Of a stretch of 64,000 nt of DNA, positions 34,678 to 43,493 are shown one piece after another (position 1 is the first letter of the stretch; each line of letters begins with the position of its first letter). This DNA comes from Methanothermobacter sp049720995 (GTDB taxonomy: Archaea; Methanobacteriota; Methanobacteria; Methanobacteriales; Methanothermobacteraceae). The stretch lies in the NCBI RefSeq assembly GCF_049720995.1, contig NZ_JBNASF010000005.1:1-64000 (forward strand), given 5' to 3'. A program made the translations under genes and the position numbers. A model generated the notes under the pieces. That model was not told the DNA's origin and made no database searches. It worked only from the letters and a program-made list of their open reading frames with translations.

Positions 34678-35247
34678 ATGATAATACTGGCAATGACAGG
34701 TGCAAGTGGCGTTATCTATGGGGATAGAATACTCAGGGCCCTGAAGGATGCCGGAGTAAATGTTGCACTCATGATAACCGATACTGCGCGTGATATAATC
34801 AGATACGAGCTTGGAAAAGATCCTGAAACCCTGGAAGGGGTGGCTGATGAGTGCTTTGATTCTGATGACTTCACATCAGCAGTTAACAGTGGCTCATCCA
34901 GCTTCAGTGCCATGGTCATAGCGCCGTGCACAATGAAGACCCTATCAGCAATAGCCAACGGATATGCGGGTAATGCACTCACAAGGGCCGCTGACGTGTG
35001 CCTTAAGGAGAGGCGTAAACTAGTCCTTGTGCCAAGGGAGACCCCTCTTAGAAGCGTGCACCTTGAGAACATGCTGAGGGTTTCAAGGGAGGGAGGGATA
35101 ATACTCCCTGCCATGCCCGGCTTCTATCACAGACCATCATCCATAGATGAGATCGCCGACTTCATAGCGGGTAAGGTGCTCGACGTCCTGGGGATAGACA
35201 ATGAACTCTTCAGAAGGTGGAGCGGTGAGGACATGAAAAGGCCCTAA
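34678..35247 (+). CDS. ubiX: Flavin prenyltransferase UbiX/Pad1 family
   Basis: The 189-residue protein makes prenylated FMN for UbiD-type decarboxylases. The FMN site ILAMTGASGVIYGDRIL, the MVIAPCTMKTLSAIANGYAGNALTRAADVCLKE core and the PRETPLRSVHLENMLRVSREGGIILPAMPGFY end are typical. GTG 34669 extends the frame, but AAGTGAT is spaced for ATG 34678. No UbiD gene is in the window. Confidence 0.95.
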   Translation: MIILAMTGASGVIYGDRILRALKDAGVNVALMITDTARDIIRYELGKDPETLEGVADECFDSDDFTSAVNSGSSSFSAMVIAPCTMKTLSAIANGYAGNALTRAADVCLKERRKLVLVPRETPLRSVHLENMLRVSREGGIILPAMPGFYHRPSSIDEIADFIAGKVLDVLGIDNELFRRWSGEDMKRP

Positions 35248-35270
35248 AGTGAGTTCAAAGGTGATGTGAG

Positions 35271-35837
35271 TTGATACCTGACCATGAATTTATAAAGAAC
35301 CCCTCTGTACCGGGCCCAACAGCCATGGAGGTGAGGTGCCTCCTTATGTGCCTTGCAGATCCCCAGAAAGGGGACACTGCAGTTGATGTGGGGTGTGGAA
35401 CCGGTGGGGTGACCCTTGAACTTTCAAGGAGGGCTGGAAGGGTCTATGCAATCGATAAAAGCCCCGATGCAATTTCAACAACCGAGATGAACCTTAAAAA
35501 GCATGGGCTGGGGGATAACGTCAGCCTGATATGTGGTGATGCGGTGAAAGCTCTTTCCGAAATTGATGCGCTGGACATTGCTGTAATCGGGGGAAGCGGC
35601 GGTAGACTGGGGGAAATACTTGAAGTGGTTACAGATAAAATTACAGATGGTGGAAGGATCCTTATAACCGCAATACTCCTTGAGACAAGGTGCGAAGCCG
35701 TGAAGTGCCTGCGGGAGCTTGGATTCGACGTGAACATAACCGAGCTGAGCATCACAAGGGGCCGTGTACTTGAAAGGGGAACCATGATGGTTTCAAAGAA
35801 CCCCATTGCAGTTGTTTACACAGAAAATTCAGATTAA
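35271..35837 (+). CDS. cbiT: Cobalt-precorrin-6B C15-methyltransferase (decarboxylating)
   Basis: CbiT methylates C15 and decarboxylates the C12 acetate in anaerobic cobamide synthesis. The 188-residue SAM enzyme has the N-terminal PSVPGPTAMEVRCLLM, the SAM loop AVDVGCGTGGVTLEL, YAIDKSPDAISTTEMN and the IGGSGGRLGEIL segment. It starts with TTG at 35271 with GGTGAT upstream; no ATG fits. From memory it is roughly 70 per cent identical to the M. thermautotrophicus protein, which argues for a different species. Confidence 0.94.
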   Translation: MIPDHEFIKNPSVPGPTAMEVRCLLMCLADPQKGDTAVDVGCGTGGVTLELSRRAGRVYAIDKSPDAISTTEMNLKKHGLGDNVSLICGDAVKALSEIDALDIAVIGGSGGRLGEILEVVTDKITDGGRILITAILLETRCEAVKCLRELGFDVNITELSITRGRVLERGTMMVSKNPIAVVYTENSD

Positions 35838-35858
35838 TCAAGATTTTCAGGTGATGCT

Positions 35859-36617
35859 ATGAACCCGAGACTAAACTGGAAATTCAGGCTGGGAATTCTG
35901 CTTGTACTTGTATCATCCTCCATCTACCTCACCCTCTACTTCATATTCCATAAGCCAGAGACCGAACTATTCTATATAGGTATAGACCTTGCGTTTGTGC
36001 CCCTGGAAATTCTGATAGTTGTTATAATCGTGGAGGCTGCCATATCCCGGCGGGAACTTGTTGAGAGACTCGAGAAACTAAACATGGTCGTGGGGGCGTT
36101 TTTCAGTGAGGTTGGCACCGAATTCCTTAAGAGGGTATCCCCATTCGAGTCAAATACAGATAGAATTGCATCAAAACTTAAGATAGATGCGTCATGGAGT
36201 CCGGAGGATTTTAAGGAAATGTTCAGGGAGATAGGGGGATGCGAATTTTATTTTGAGCTGGGTTCCCCTGAAAGCATTGAACTCATTGAATACCTCAGAG
36301 TTTTCTTAACGTCCCGTCGGAAGTTTCTCCTGGGGCTTCTCGAAAACCCCAATTTACTCGAGCATGAAAGCTTCACAGACATGCTCTGGGCGGTCTTTCA
36401 TCTGATGGAGGAACTTGAGGCAAGAGGGGACCTCTCATCTCTACCTCCCACAGACTATGAGCACCTGGCCGGTGACCTCGAAAGGGCCTATTCTGCCGTT
36501 GTGTCCGAGTGGCTGGGATACATGGAACACCTCAGCGAAAACTATCCCTACCTCTTCTCACTTGCCGTGAGGAAGAACCCCTTCAACAGGGATGCTAGGG
36601 TTGAAATTCTTGAGTGA
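35859..36617 (+). CDS. Conserved membrane protein with two N-terminal helices
   Basis: This 252-residue protein is not assigned to a family. Two membrane helices (about residues 9-28 and 41-62) are followed by a charged cytoplasmic domain rich in helices (ISRRELVERLEKLNMVVGAFFSEVG and later LLENPNLLEHESFTDMLWAVFHLMEELEARG). No metal or catalytic motif stands out. It follows cbiT by 21 bases. A hairpin tgggc-gta-gccca at 36644-36656 follows its stop. Confidence 0.7.
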   Translation: MNPRLNWKFRLGILLVLVSSSIYLTLYFIFHKPETELFYIGIDLAFVPLEILIVVIIVEAAISRRELVERLEKLNMVVGAFFSEVGTEFLKRVSPFESNTDRIASKLKIDASWSPEDFKEMFREIGGCEFYFELGSPESIELIEYLRVFLTSRRKFLLGLLENPNLLEHESFTDMLWAVFHLMEELEARGDLSSLPPTDYEHLAGDLERAYSAVVSEWLGYMEHLSENYPYLFSLAVRKNPFNRDARVEILE

Positions 36618-36790
36618 TGATTTCAGTTCACTCAGGGATTAGCTGGGCGTAGCCCACATGAAGAGGGACACAAGGATATTCATTCATATTTCAATTTAAA
36701 TTTTTAATAATGATCTGTTTTGAAAATAAAATCGTATAACTTATATATTATTACAGAGAGATTATAAAAAAACTCCAATGGTTGGTATCC

Positions 36791-36994
36791 ATGGAACGTT
36801 TGACCCTTGAGCAGTATAGGGAAATGGTTAATGAGATAATTGAATTCAAGAATCTATACGGGTCTTTACCGGAATATGCCCTCGTCAATGGGAAGAAAAT
36901 CCATAAAGAACACTACATCGACATGATAGAGAGGGTAAACAAGTTCGTGCTTGAGATGGGAAGGAATCCGCGCACGGTTGATATCAGATCCTGA
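36791..36994 (+). CDS. Orphan pseudomurein-binding-repeat-like small protein
   Basis: The 67-residue protein has the pattern of one or two pseudomurein-binding repeats: LTLEQYREMVNEIIEFKNLYGSLPEYALV and then HYIDMIERVNKFVLEMGRNPRTVDI, with the conserved Tyr, hydrophobic heptads and Gly-X-X-Pro turn. Unlike the secreted proteins carrying these repeats, it has no signal peptide and stands alone. A TATA box (cttatatatt, 36740-36749) lies upstream. Its stop overlaps the mobA stop by 11 bases in convergent orientation. It could also be an unrelated helical protein. Confidence 0.55.
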   Translation: MERLTLEQYREMVNEIIEFKNLYGSLPEYALVNGKKIHKEHYIDMIERVNKFVLEMGRNPRTVDIRS

Positions 36995-37583
36995 GGTCCT
37001 CCGGGCGGTTGAAGTTCCTGAAACTCCGAAGGCTTGGATCCAGACTGATAGCGTCTATGCGGCAGGATTCAATGGAGTCAAGGAGAACCCTAACTCTCCT
37101 TTCATTTTTGGCGAGCAGACCATCTATATGGTCCCTTATTTTTACCGAGTAGACTGCGTGGAGTGGCTCGGGCAGGTCATCCCTGCAGGGTACAATGGCA
37201 TCACACCCAGCCCCCATCACCCTGAAGGCATCCTTCATATTCAGTAGGAATTCCCCGGTAACAAGGGGGGAGTCACAGGGGAGAAAGAGGGCCGCGGAAC
37301 CTGAAATTCTCCCAAGAGCAGTGAATATGCCCCCCAGCGGGCCGACACCCGGCACCTCATCTGTGAGGATTCTGATACTGGAATCAAGAAGACCCGTGTA
37401 ATTAGCAGCCTGCCCACTGTCACGGAAGACCACGGCAACCTCACTGAAATATCCCAGGAGTTTATCTGTTATGATCTCAATGAATGACCTTCCCTCCATC
37501 ACAAGAAGGCCCTTATCTGATCCCATCCTCCTGCCCATTCCCCCGCAGAGGACCACAGCAGAGTTCAGTTCACGGTTTTTCAT
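36984..37583 (-). CDS. mobA: Molybdenum cofactor guanylyltransferase
   Basis: The 199-residue nucleotidyltransferase adds GMP to molybdopterin to give MGD, the cofactor form of formylmethanofuran dehydrogenase. The GTP loop SAVVLCGGMGRRMGSDKGLL, the GPLGGIFTAL motif and FLPCDSPLVTGEFL are diagnostic. It converges with the PMBR-like small gene and lies 31 bases beyond the guaB stop, on the same strand. Confidence 0.92.
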   Translation of the reverse strand: MKNRELNSAVVLCGGMGRRMGSDKGLLVMEGRSFIEIITDKLLGYFSEVAVVFRDSGQAANYTGLLDSSIRILTDEVPGVGPLGGIFTALGRISGSAALFLPCDSPLVTGEFLLNMKDAFRVMGAGCDAIVPCRDDLPEPLHAVYSVKIRDHIDGLLAKNERRVRVLLDSIESCRIDAISLDPSLRSFRNFNRPEDLRI

Positions 37584-37614
37584 TGGATCGCTGAAGAATT
37601 ATAGAAAAAATGAT

Positions 37615-39096
37615 TTATTTGAGTGTGGGGTAGTTGGGGCTTTCATTGGTTATGAGGAGGTCATGTGGATGGCTCTCCTTGATACCGCTTGAGGTTATCC
37701 TCACAAGCTTCGCCCTCTTCTTCATCTCACCAAGGTCTGCGGCGCCGCAGTATCCCATGGATGCCCTTAGACCTCCGATTAGCTGGAAGAGGACCTCACT
37801 CACCGTTCCCCTATATGGGACAACACCCTCAACACCTTCAGGGACGACCTTGGTGTGTTTCATGTGCCCCTTGGGCTCCTGGAAGTACCTGTCTGTCCCC
37901 GCACCTATACCACCGGTCATTGCACCCAGGGACCCCATACCACGGTACTGCTTGTACTTACGGCCATTCATAACAACAACGTCCCCTGGAGCCTCATAGG
38001 TACCTGCAAGGAGGTTCCCGAGCATCACACAGTCCGCCCCAACTGCCAATGCCTTTGCAATATCCCCTGAGTACCTTATACCGCCATCGGCGATCACGGG
38101 CACATCATACTCTGCTGCCACATCAGCCACCTCTGCTATGGCAGTGAGCTGCGGCACACCCACACCTGCAATTATCCTTGTGGTGCACATTGACCCGGGC
38201 CCTATACCCACCTTCAGACCATCAACGTCCTGTGCAATGAGGTCCTCTGCGGCCTCCCTCGTTGCGATGTTACCCACTATGAGGTCCGCGTCTATCTCCC
38301 TCTTCATTTTCCCGGCGCTCTTAACAAGGTTCATGTTGTGTCCATGGGCGCTGTCGATTGCCAGTATATCTGCCCCTGCCTCATCAAGGGCATGGGCCCT
38401 TTCAAGGTCAAATGGTCCTGTAGCTGCTGCAACCATGAGGTAACCGTCACTGTCCCTTGATGCATTGGGGTACCTCTTCCTCTCAAGTATGTCCTTCATG
38501 GTGAGTATACCAACGATCTTTCCGTCCTTCACAACAGGGAGCCTTTCAACCTTGTTCTCGTAGGCTATGTCAAGGGCCTCTGATGGGGTTACCGATTCAT
38601 CCACTGTGACAACATCCCTTGTCATAACCTGATCAACCTTTCTGTCGGCCTCGGAATTGAATATGGGCTCAATGTCCCTCCGGCTTATTATACCTATGAG
38701 TATTCCATCCTCAACCACGGGCAGTCCGCTGATCTCCTCCTGATCCATTATCTCATGGGCCTCTCTGAGGGTGGAATCCGGTGAGATCGTTATAACATCC
38801 CTTATTGTAAGATCCCCGGACCTCTTAACCTTCTTAACCTGCTCCACCTGGTCCCTGATACTCATGTTCCGGTGGATAACACCCATTCCACCCTCCTGGG
38901 CCATTGCGATGGCCATCTCATACTCTGTAACGGTGTCCATCGCAGAGCTTATTATGGGTATCTTGAGCCTGATATTCCTTGATACCCTTCCAGATGTCTC
39001 CACATCCTTCGGTTCCACATATGATGCCTGGGGAAGAAGGAGAAAATCATCAAATGTGTAACCGGTTTCTGCTTCCTTCAATTTTTTCATGTACAT
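37615..39096 (-). CDS. guaB: Inosine-5'-monophosphate dehydrogenase
   Basis: IMPDH makes XMP, the first step to GMP. The 493-residue protein has the TIM barrel interrupted by a CBS pair (about 95-210: VEDGILIGIISRRDIEPIF, VVKDGKIVGILTMKDILERKR) and the catalytic loop GPGSMCTTRIIAGVGVPQ with the Cys nucleophile. The IADGGIRYSGDIAKALA and GYCGAADLGEM segments are intact. GGTGG precedes the start; an ATG two codons later is equally possible. Confidence 0.96.
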   Translation of the reverse strand: MYMKKLKEAETGYTFDDFLLLPQASYVEPKDVETSGRVSRNIRLKIPIISSAMDTVTEYEMAIAMAQEGGMGVIHRNMSIRDQVEQVKKVKRSGDLTIRDVITISPDSTLREAHEIMDQEEISGLPVVEDGILIGIISRRDIEPIFNSEADRKVDQVMTRDVVTVDESVTPSEALDIAYENKVERLPVVKDGKIVGILTMKDILERKRYPNASRDSDGYLMVAAATGPFDLERAHALDEAGADILAIDSAHGHNMNLVKSAGKMKREIDADLIVGNIATREAAEDLIAQDVDGLKVGIGPGSMCTTRIIAGVGVPQLTAIAEVADVAAEYDVPVIADGGIRYSGDIAKALAVGADCVMLGNLLAGTYEAPGDVVVMNGRKYKQYRGMGSLGAMTGGIGAGTDRYFQEPKGHMKHTKVVPEGVEGVVPYRGTVSEVLFQLIGGLRASMGYCGAADLGEMKKRAKLVRITSSGIKESHPHDLLITNESPNYPTLK

Positions 39097-39128
39097 TATT
39101 AACCACCTGAGAGGCCGCCAGGATTATT

Positions 39129-39839
39129 TTAGAAGCTCTCTATCAGTTCTTTGAGTTCCCTAACAGCTGTCCTGTGAATTCTGCCAGTGTTGCGGTCTCC
39201 GCCCACACATGCAGCGCCCCTTATGCCGACCACATCACATCCAATATCATGCAATGGTTTGAGGTGCTCCCTTCCAACGGACCCTGCAAGGGCAGATTTC
39301 AGTCCATGGTCCCTGGTTTCTGAGACAAATGATTCCAGCCGTTCCATGTCCATGAAATCGAACAGTGACTTGCCATCCTTCACAGCGGTGTCAAGCATTG
39401 CAAGATCGGCCCCTGAATCTGCGGCAACACGGGGTATCTCCATCGGGTCAACCGCACCCACACGGTGGGCATCGGCGTAACCAGCCGCGACGACAATGGC
39501 GTCAGATTCATCCTTAACTGCCCTCACAACGTTCTTCATGACATCAACCGCCTCTTCGTAGTTCTTTGTCCCGTAGAGACCCACCTTTATGTAGTCTGCC
39601 CCTGATACAAGGGCCCCCATGGCTGCCAGCGCCACGGTCCCTGGCTTGTAGGGCACATCACCAAGTGTGGCGCTCACAAGCATCTCCTCGGGTGTCATCT
39701 CCCTGACCCTGCGGATAACCCACGGGAAGTTGGCCCCAAGAGATCCCTCACTGGGGTTCTTAACGTCAACTATGTCTGCACCGCCTTCTATGGCTTCAAG
39801 TGCCTCCTCTGTGTTAACTGGACTTATCAATAGAAGCAA
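39129..39839 (-). CDS. mfnB: (5-Formylfuran-3-yl)methyl phosphate synthase
   Basis: MfnB condenses two glyceraldehyde-3-phosphates to the furan precursor of methanofuran. The open frame reaches an upstream ATG at 39887, but a perfect AGGAGG (39848-39853) sits 8 bases before a TTG at 39839. That start gives a 236-residue protein opening LLLISPVNTEEALEAIEGG, as the family does. DVKNPSEGSLGANFPWVIR, ADYIKVGLYGTKNYEE, the MLDTAVKDGK lysine region and GIRGAACVGGDR are family marks. It lies 32 bases upstream of guaB. Confidence 0.92.
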   Translation of the reverse strand: MLLLISPVNTEEALEAIEGGADIVDVKNPSEGSLGANFPWVIRRVREMTPEEMLVSATLGDVPYKPGTVALAAMGALVSGADYIKVGLYGTKNYEEAVDVMKNVVRAVKDESDAIVVAAGYADAHRVGAVDPMEIPRVAADSGADLAMLDTAVKDGKSLFDFMDMERLESFVSETRDHGLKSALAGSVGREHLKPLHDIGCDVVGIRGAACVGGDRNTGRIHRTAVRELKELIESF

Positions 39840-39941
39840 ACCAATAACCTCCTGGTAAAAATTATGGAATGATATCCCAAGAAACATTACATGATAATTT
39901 TTTTAATTTATCTAGAACAGCACCCTTTTATACCTTTCTTT

Positions 39942-41132
39942 TCAGAGGGGTGAACCCCTTCTTTTTATCCTCTCAGCCACCCCCAGATGTGACCTGTGGT
40001 AGAGGCCAGCGGCATTGCACTCACCCCTCAGCCTCTCCATGAGTGAGGCTGTTGGAGTACCCACCGGGCACTTCTCTGTGCAGAGGCCGCAGAGGGTGCA
40101 CATGTAGAGTCCTGATTCAACCGCTGTTTTTCCATCAGCAAGGAAGGAACTCATAACAACGCCCCTGCCCCCAAGGTAACCCCTGTACCCGAATCTGTTA
40201 CCAACAGCATTGTAAACGGGGCAGCTCACTATGCAGCTCCCGCAGCCTATGCAGAGGAGAGCCTCAGGGTAAGCTGAGGATCTACCATTATCAACTGCCA
40301 CTGCAATGACCCTTGATGCCCCGTACATGCCCCTGAGGAGCATCTTCTCTATATCAGCAGTCTTTGATGGACCTGAGATCACATTGATGTATGAGGGGAC
40401 CCCTGTACCTGTTGCATAGGCAGTTTCGAGTTTCACAACTGACACCGCATCCTCTATTTCAGGTACAAACTTATCTATCCCGAATGCAAGTATATGGGTG
40501 TCCATGAGGGATAGCCTTCCCACATTACCCTCATTGTGGACTATAACAGCAGCTCCATCATTTGCTGCCACAGAATTTGCCCCCGTCACTCCTGTGGTGC
40601 AGGATTCTATTTTAGTGAGAATATCCTCCCTGATGGCCGCCATTATCTCATATGGATCATCTGAAATAGCAACCCCAAGCTTCTCCCTTACTATATCAGC
40701 TATTTCAGAAGTTCCAAGGTGAAGTGCAGGTCCAACGGGATGTGCGGGTTTCTTAATTCCTGCAAGCTGAAGTATCCTGTCACCCAGATCTGTTTCAATG
40801 ACCCGCACCCCTTTTCTTCGAAGATAATCAGAAAGGCCTATCTCTGAGAGGGTGTTGGATTTGGACTTTGCAACAGGATCGCCATCAAGTGACTCATGAA
40901 TTATCTTGCAGGCCTCATCTGCATCCTCAGCAAGATGGAATTCAATGCCGTTTTCCATGAAACGCCTGGATGCCCTGGATATGAGATCATCCATTTTCTC
41001 AACTGCCAGTTCACGTATCTCCGCCACCCTGTCTCTCAGTTCATCAATTTCAGGGGTTTCCAGGAGCCCTGTGCGCCTCTCGTCAAGTTTGCTGAAGGAA
41101 ATCCTCATCTGGCGGATTTCATCATCGTTCAA
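39942..41132 (-). CDS. LUD-domain iron-sulfur protein, LutB-like
   Basis: The 396-residue protein combines a LUD domain (about 50-290, with TGANSVAANDGAAVIVHNEGN) with a C-terminal ferredoxin pair, CIGCGSCIVSCP and CTLCGLCTEKCP, binding two 4Fe-4S clusters. LutB-type subunits work with a CCG protein in lactate or other 2-hydroxyacid oxidation. Its ATG overlaps the upstream CCG-protein stop by four bases. In a methanogen the substrate is unclear; lactate is only one option. Confidence 0.85.
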   Translation of the reverse strand: MNDDEIRQMRISFSKLDERRTGLLETPEIDELRDRVAEIRELAVEKMDDLISRASRRFMENGIEFHLAEDADEACKIIHESLDGDPVAKSKSNTLSEIGLSDYLRRKGVRVIETDLGDRILQLAGIKKPAHPVGPALHLGTSEIADIVREKLGVAISDDPYEIMAAIREDILTKIESCTTGVTGANSVAANDGAAVIVHNEGNVGRLSLMDTHILAFGIDKFVPEIEDAVSVVKLETAYATGTGVPSYINVISGPSKTADIEKMLLRGMYGASRVIAVAVDNGRSSAYPEALLCIGCGSCIVSCPVYNAVGNRFGYRGYLGGRGVVMSSFLADGKTAVESGLYMCTLCGLCTEKCPVGTPTASLMERLRGECNAAGLYHRSHLGVAERIKRRGSPL

Positions 41133-41812
41133 CCTTTATCCTCCCTGATGATTTCAGATAGAAGCTCTGTTATATCCATTACCATCATGGATGTGGATTC
41201 AAGGTTCAGGCGGCAGAATGGGCAGGATGTGCAGAGTATATCCGCCCCTGTCCTCTCAGCCTCAGCTATGCGTGATGAAGCAACCCTGGCTGATACGTCC
41301 CCGTGGGCTGACCTCAGGCCACCCCCTGCACCGCAGCACCTTGAGTCCCTCCCATGGTGTTCCATTTCCCTGAAGTCTGTAAACACCTTTAGAATCTCTC
41401 TGGTGGCGTCCTTCTCGTCTGTATGCCTTGATAGGTGACATGGATCATGGTATGTCACCCTCAGTGCGCTTTTATCAAATTCAATGTCCCCTGCATCTGC
41501 AAGGTCAAGGATAACCTGTGAGATGTGCTTGGCCTCTATGCTGTAGCCCATCCTCCTGTAGTCATCGTTGAGTGTCCGGTAGCATCCAGCGCATGATACG
41601 ATAACTTCATTTCCCTGGAGCATTTTCCCTGTCATGTGAATCTGCCTTTCAGCGTCCTCCAGAAATCCAGTTCTAAGGAGTACCGAGCCACAGCACGTTT
41701 CATCATCCATAACCCTGTATTCAAGCCCTGCTGCCTGGAGGATTTTCTCTGTGGCCTCCTCTATTGCTGTGAGTCTTTCCCTTGCAAGACATCCTCTGAA
41801 GTAGATAACCAT
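41129..41812 (-). CDS. CCG-domain iron-sulfur protein, LutA/HdrB-like
   Basis: The 227-residue protein carries two cysteine-rich CCG repeats: DETCCGSVLLRTG with CAGCYRTL, then YHDPCHLSRH, RCCGAGGG and CTSCPFCRLNLE. These sites bind non-cubane clusters in HdrB and appear in LutA and glycerol-3-phosphate dehydrogenase subunit C. Coupled translation with the LUD ferredoxin gene suggests a two-subunit redox complex. An upstream array of four 19-bp repeats lies before the gene's promoter region. Confidence 0.88.
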   Translation of the reverse strand: MVIYFRGCLARERLTAIEEATEKILQAAGLEYRVMDDETCCGSVLLRTGFLEDAERQIHMTGKMLQGNEVIVSCAGCYRTLNDDYRRMGYSIEAKHISQVILDLADAGDIEFDKSALRVTYHDPCHLSRHTDEKDATREILKVFTDFREMEHHGRDSRCCGAGGGLRSAHGDVSARVASSRIAEAERTGADILCTSCPFCRLNLESTSMMVMDITELLSEIIREDKG

Positions 41813-41840
41813 GGTATCAGTTATGCCAACGGCTCTATTA

Positions 41841-41916
41841 ATATGTTGGAGTTTTAAGGATATGTTGGAGTTTTAAGGATATGTTGGAGTTTTAAGGATA
41901 TGTTGGAGTTTTAAGG
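41841..41916. repeat. Perfect tandem repeat, 4 x 19 bp
   Basis: The unit atatgttggagttttaagg is present four times without a mismatch, at 41841, 41860, 41879 and 41898. It sits between the CCG-protein start (41812) and the stop of a glycosyltransferase gene (41973), both on the minus strand. Each unit holds a TTAA/CCTTAA-type AT word, so it may overlap the CCG promoter. Confidence 0.95.
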
Positions 41917-41972
41917 AAAAAGTGAAATTTATTCCGGTTGCTGGAAGAGGTGCTACCATCTCAAAGAAAGGA

Positions 41973-43103
41973 TCAAATGCAACCTGTAACCTCTCTCAGG
42001 ATTTCCTCCAGCTTTTTCCCGATTGCATCTGCACTGTAATCCCTGAAAACATCTGATGCCTCCTTTGTGAGTCTTCCATGGAGTTCCCTGTCATATAAAA
42101 GGTTTCTGAGCTTATCTGCCAGGTCCATCCAGTTGCAGGGTTCAAAGAAGAGTCCTCCCATCTCCCTGCTTGCCTCCATTACAGGCGGTATCCGTGAAGC
42201 CACGAAGGGTGTTCCGCAGCCCATTGCCTCCACAACAACTATACCAAAACCCTCAACCACACTTGGAAGGCAGAAGACCCAGGACTCTGCTATAACCCTC
42301 AGGACATCCTCATGTTTCTCCACGAATCCCAGAAATTCAACCCTATCCTCCACTCCCAGTTCAGCTGCAAGGTCCCGGAGCTCCGCCTCAAGTGGACCCG
42401 TACCTATTATTCTGCAGTTCAGGTCAGGAAACTCGTCTGCGAGAACTGAAACCGCCCTTATGAGGTCCCCTATTCTCTTGTATTCAACGAGCCTTGAAAC
42501 GCATGCAATGGATGGGCTGGTGGTTTTCTCAGTCAGGGGCGGCCTGAAGTCCACCATGTTGTGGACGACCGAGACCCTCTGCCAGGGGTACCTCTCAAGT
42601 ATCTTGCTGGCGGTGTACTCTGATACCGCTATTATTCTGTCGAACCTCCTTGAGAGGGTGTATCTTTCAAGTATCTCGCCGAGTATTCCTGAAAAACCAA
42701 TGTTTCTGAGCCATTCACCGATCCAGACATCATGGTAACGTGCCAGGGCTTTCGCATTGGTTTTTCTTGCTATCATCCAGGCCACAGGATGTGTTATGAA
42801 GTTGTACCCTATAACAGCGTCAGCTTCAAGTTTCAGGCCCTCCCTGTAGGCCGAAAGCATGAATGACAGCCTCTTGCCCATGGAGCCTGCCTGAACATAG
42901 GACCTCCCCGGACCGCAGCAGATAACGTTCATATTTCCTCTGGTGTATCCATCAGGATTTTCAGCCGTCCTTGATGTTAGAACCGTCACATCATGTTTCT
43001 CTGATAATTTAATGGCCTCATTGAATGCGCAGGCCTCTGCGCCACCCCTTATGTCAAGTTTCTCGCCTGCTGGAAAGTACTCTGTCACGATACATATTCT
43101 CAT
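41973..43103 (-). CDS. Glycosyltransferase family 4
   Basis: A 376-residue GT-B enzyme starting RICIVTEYFPAGEKLDIRGGAEACAFNEA. The donor half has SIACVSRLVEYKRIGDLI, CRIIGTGPLEAEL and LPSVVEGFGIVVVEAMGCGTPFVAS with its EX7E pair. The frame extends three codons to 43112, but GTGAT is spaced for ATG 43103. It follows a small DUF2304-like membrane gene and a GT2 gene on the same strand, a set typical of polyprenol-linked glycan building. Confidence 0.9.
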   Translation of the reverse strand: MRICIVTEYFPAGEKLDIRGGAEACAFNEAIKLSEKHDVTVLTSRTAENPDGYTRGNMNVICCGPGRSYVQAGSMGKRLSFMLSAYREGLKLEADAVIGYNFITHPVAWMIARKTNAKALARYHDVWIGEWLRNIGFSGILGEILERYTLSRRFDRIIAVSEYTASKILERYPWQRVSVVHNMVDFRPPLTEKTTSPSIACVSRLVEYKRIGDLIRAVSVLADEFPDLNCRIIGTGPLEAELRDLAAELGVEDRVEFLGFVEKHEDVLRVIAESWVFCLPSVVEGFGIVVVEAMGCGTPFVASRIPPVMEASREMGGLFFEPCNWMDLADKLRNLLYDRELHGRLTKEASDVFRDYSADAIGKKLEEILREVTGCI

Positions 43104-43130
43104 ATCAATCACTGAAGTGTGGGGTTGGAT

Positions 43131-43457
43131 CTACTCATCATCCCCTCTAAGTGCAATCTCATGTACAAGGTCTGTTATCTCCTGCTGTAGCCTGTCCAAA
43201 ATCAGGTATATCCTGAAGAGCAGGTAGTAAGCCCCTAGGATGCCTATTATGAGGAGAAAATCAAGTCCCCTTCCTATTCCAAGGGCTTTTGCGATTTCAG
43301 TTGAAAATGATGGTTTCAGCGAGAAGAATATGACAGAAACCCAGAGGATCAGCCACAGCATGAGGCCGCCTGGGGATGTCCTCGAATCCCTGAACCTCAT
43401 AATGGATATCAGCATCCCTGTAATTCCAATTAAAATTCCCAGAACCTGGTATATCAT
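43131..43457 (-). CDS. DUF2304-like small membrane protein
   Basis: The 108-residue protein has three hydrophobic helices (about 3-20, 31-48 and 63-85) and a C-terminal amphipathic coil (ILDRLQQEITDLVHEIALR). This is the architecture of DUF2304 proteins, which usually lie beside a dolichyl-phosphate-type glycosyltransferase, as here. It may anchor or regulate the adjacent GT2 enzyme; that is inferred from context. Confidence 0.8.
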   Translation of the reverse strand: MIYQVLGILIGITGMLISIMRFRDSRTSPGGLMLWLILWVSVIFFSLKPSFSTEIAKALGIGRGLDFLLIIGILGAYYLLFRIYLILDRLQQEITDLVHEIALRGDDE

Positions 43458-43493
43458 GAACCCACCGCCTTTTTAAGTATTCATGGGTAAAAA

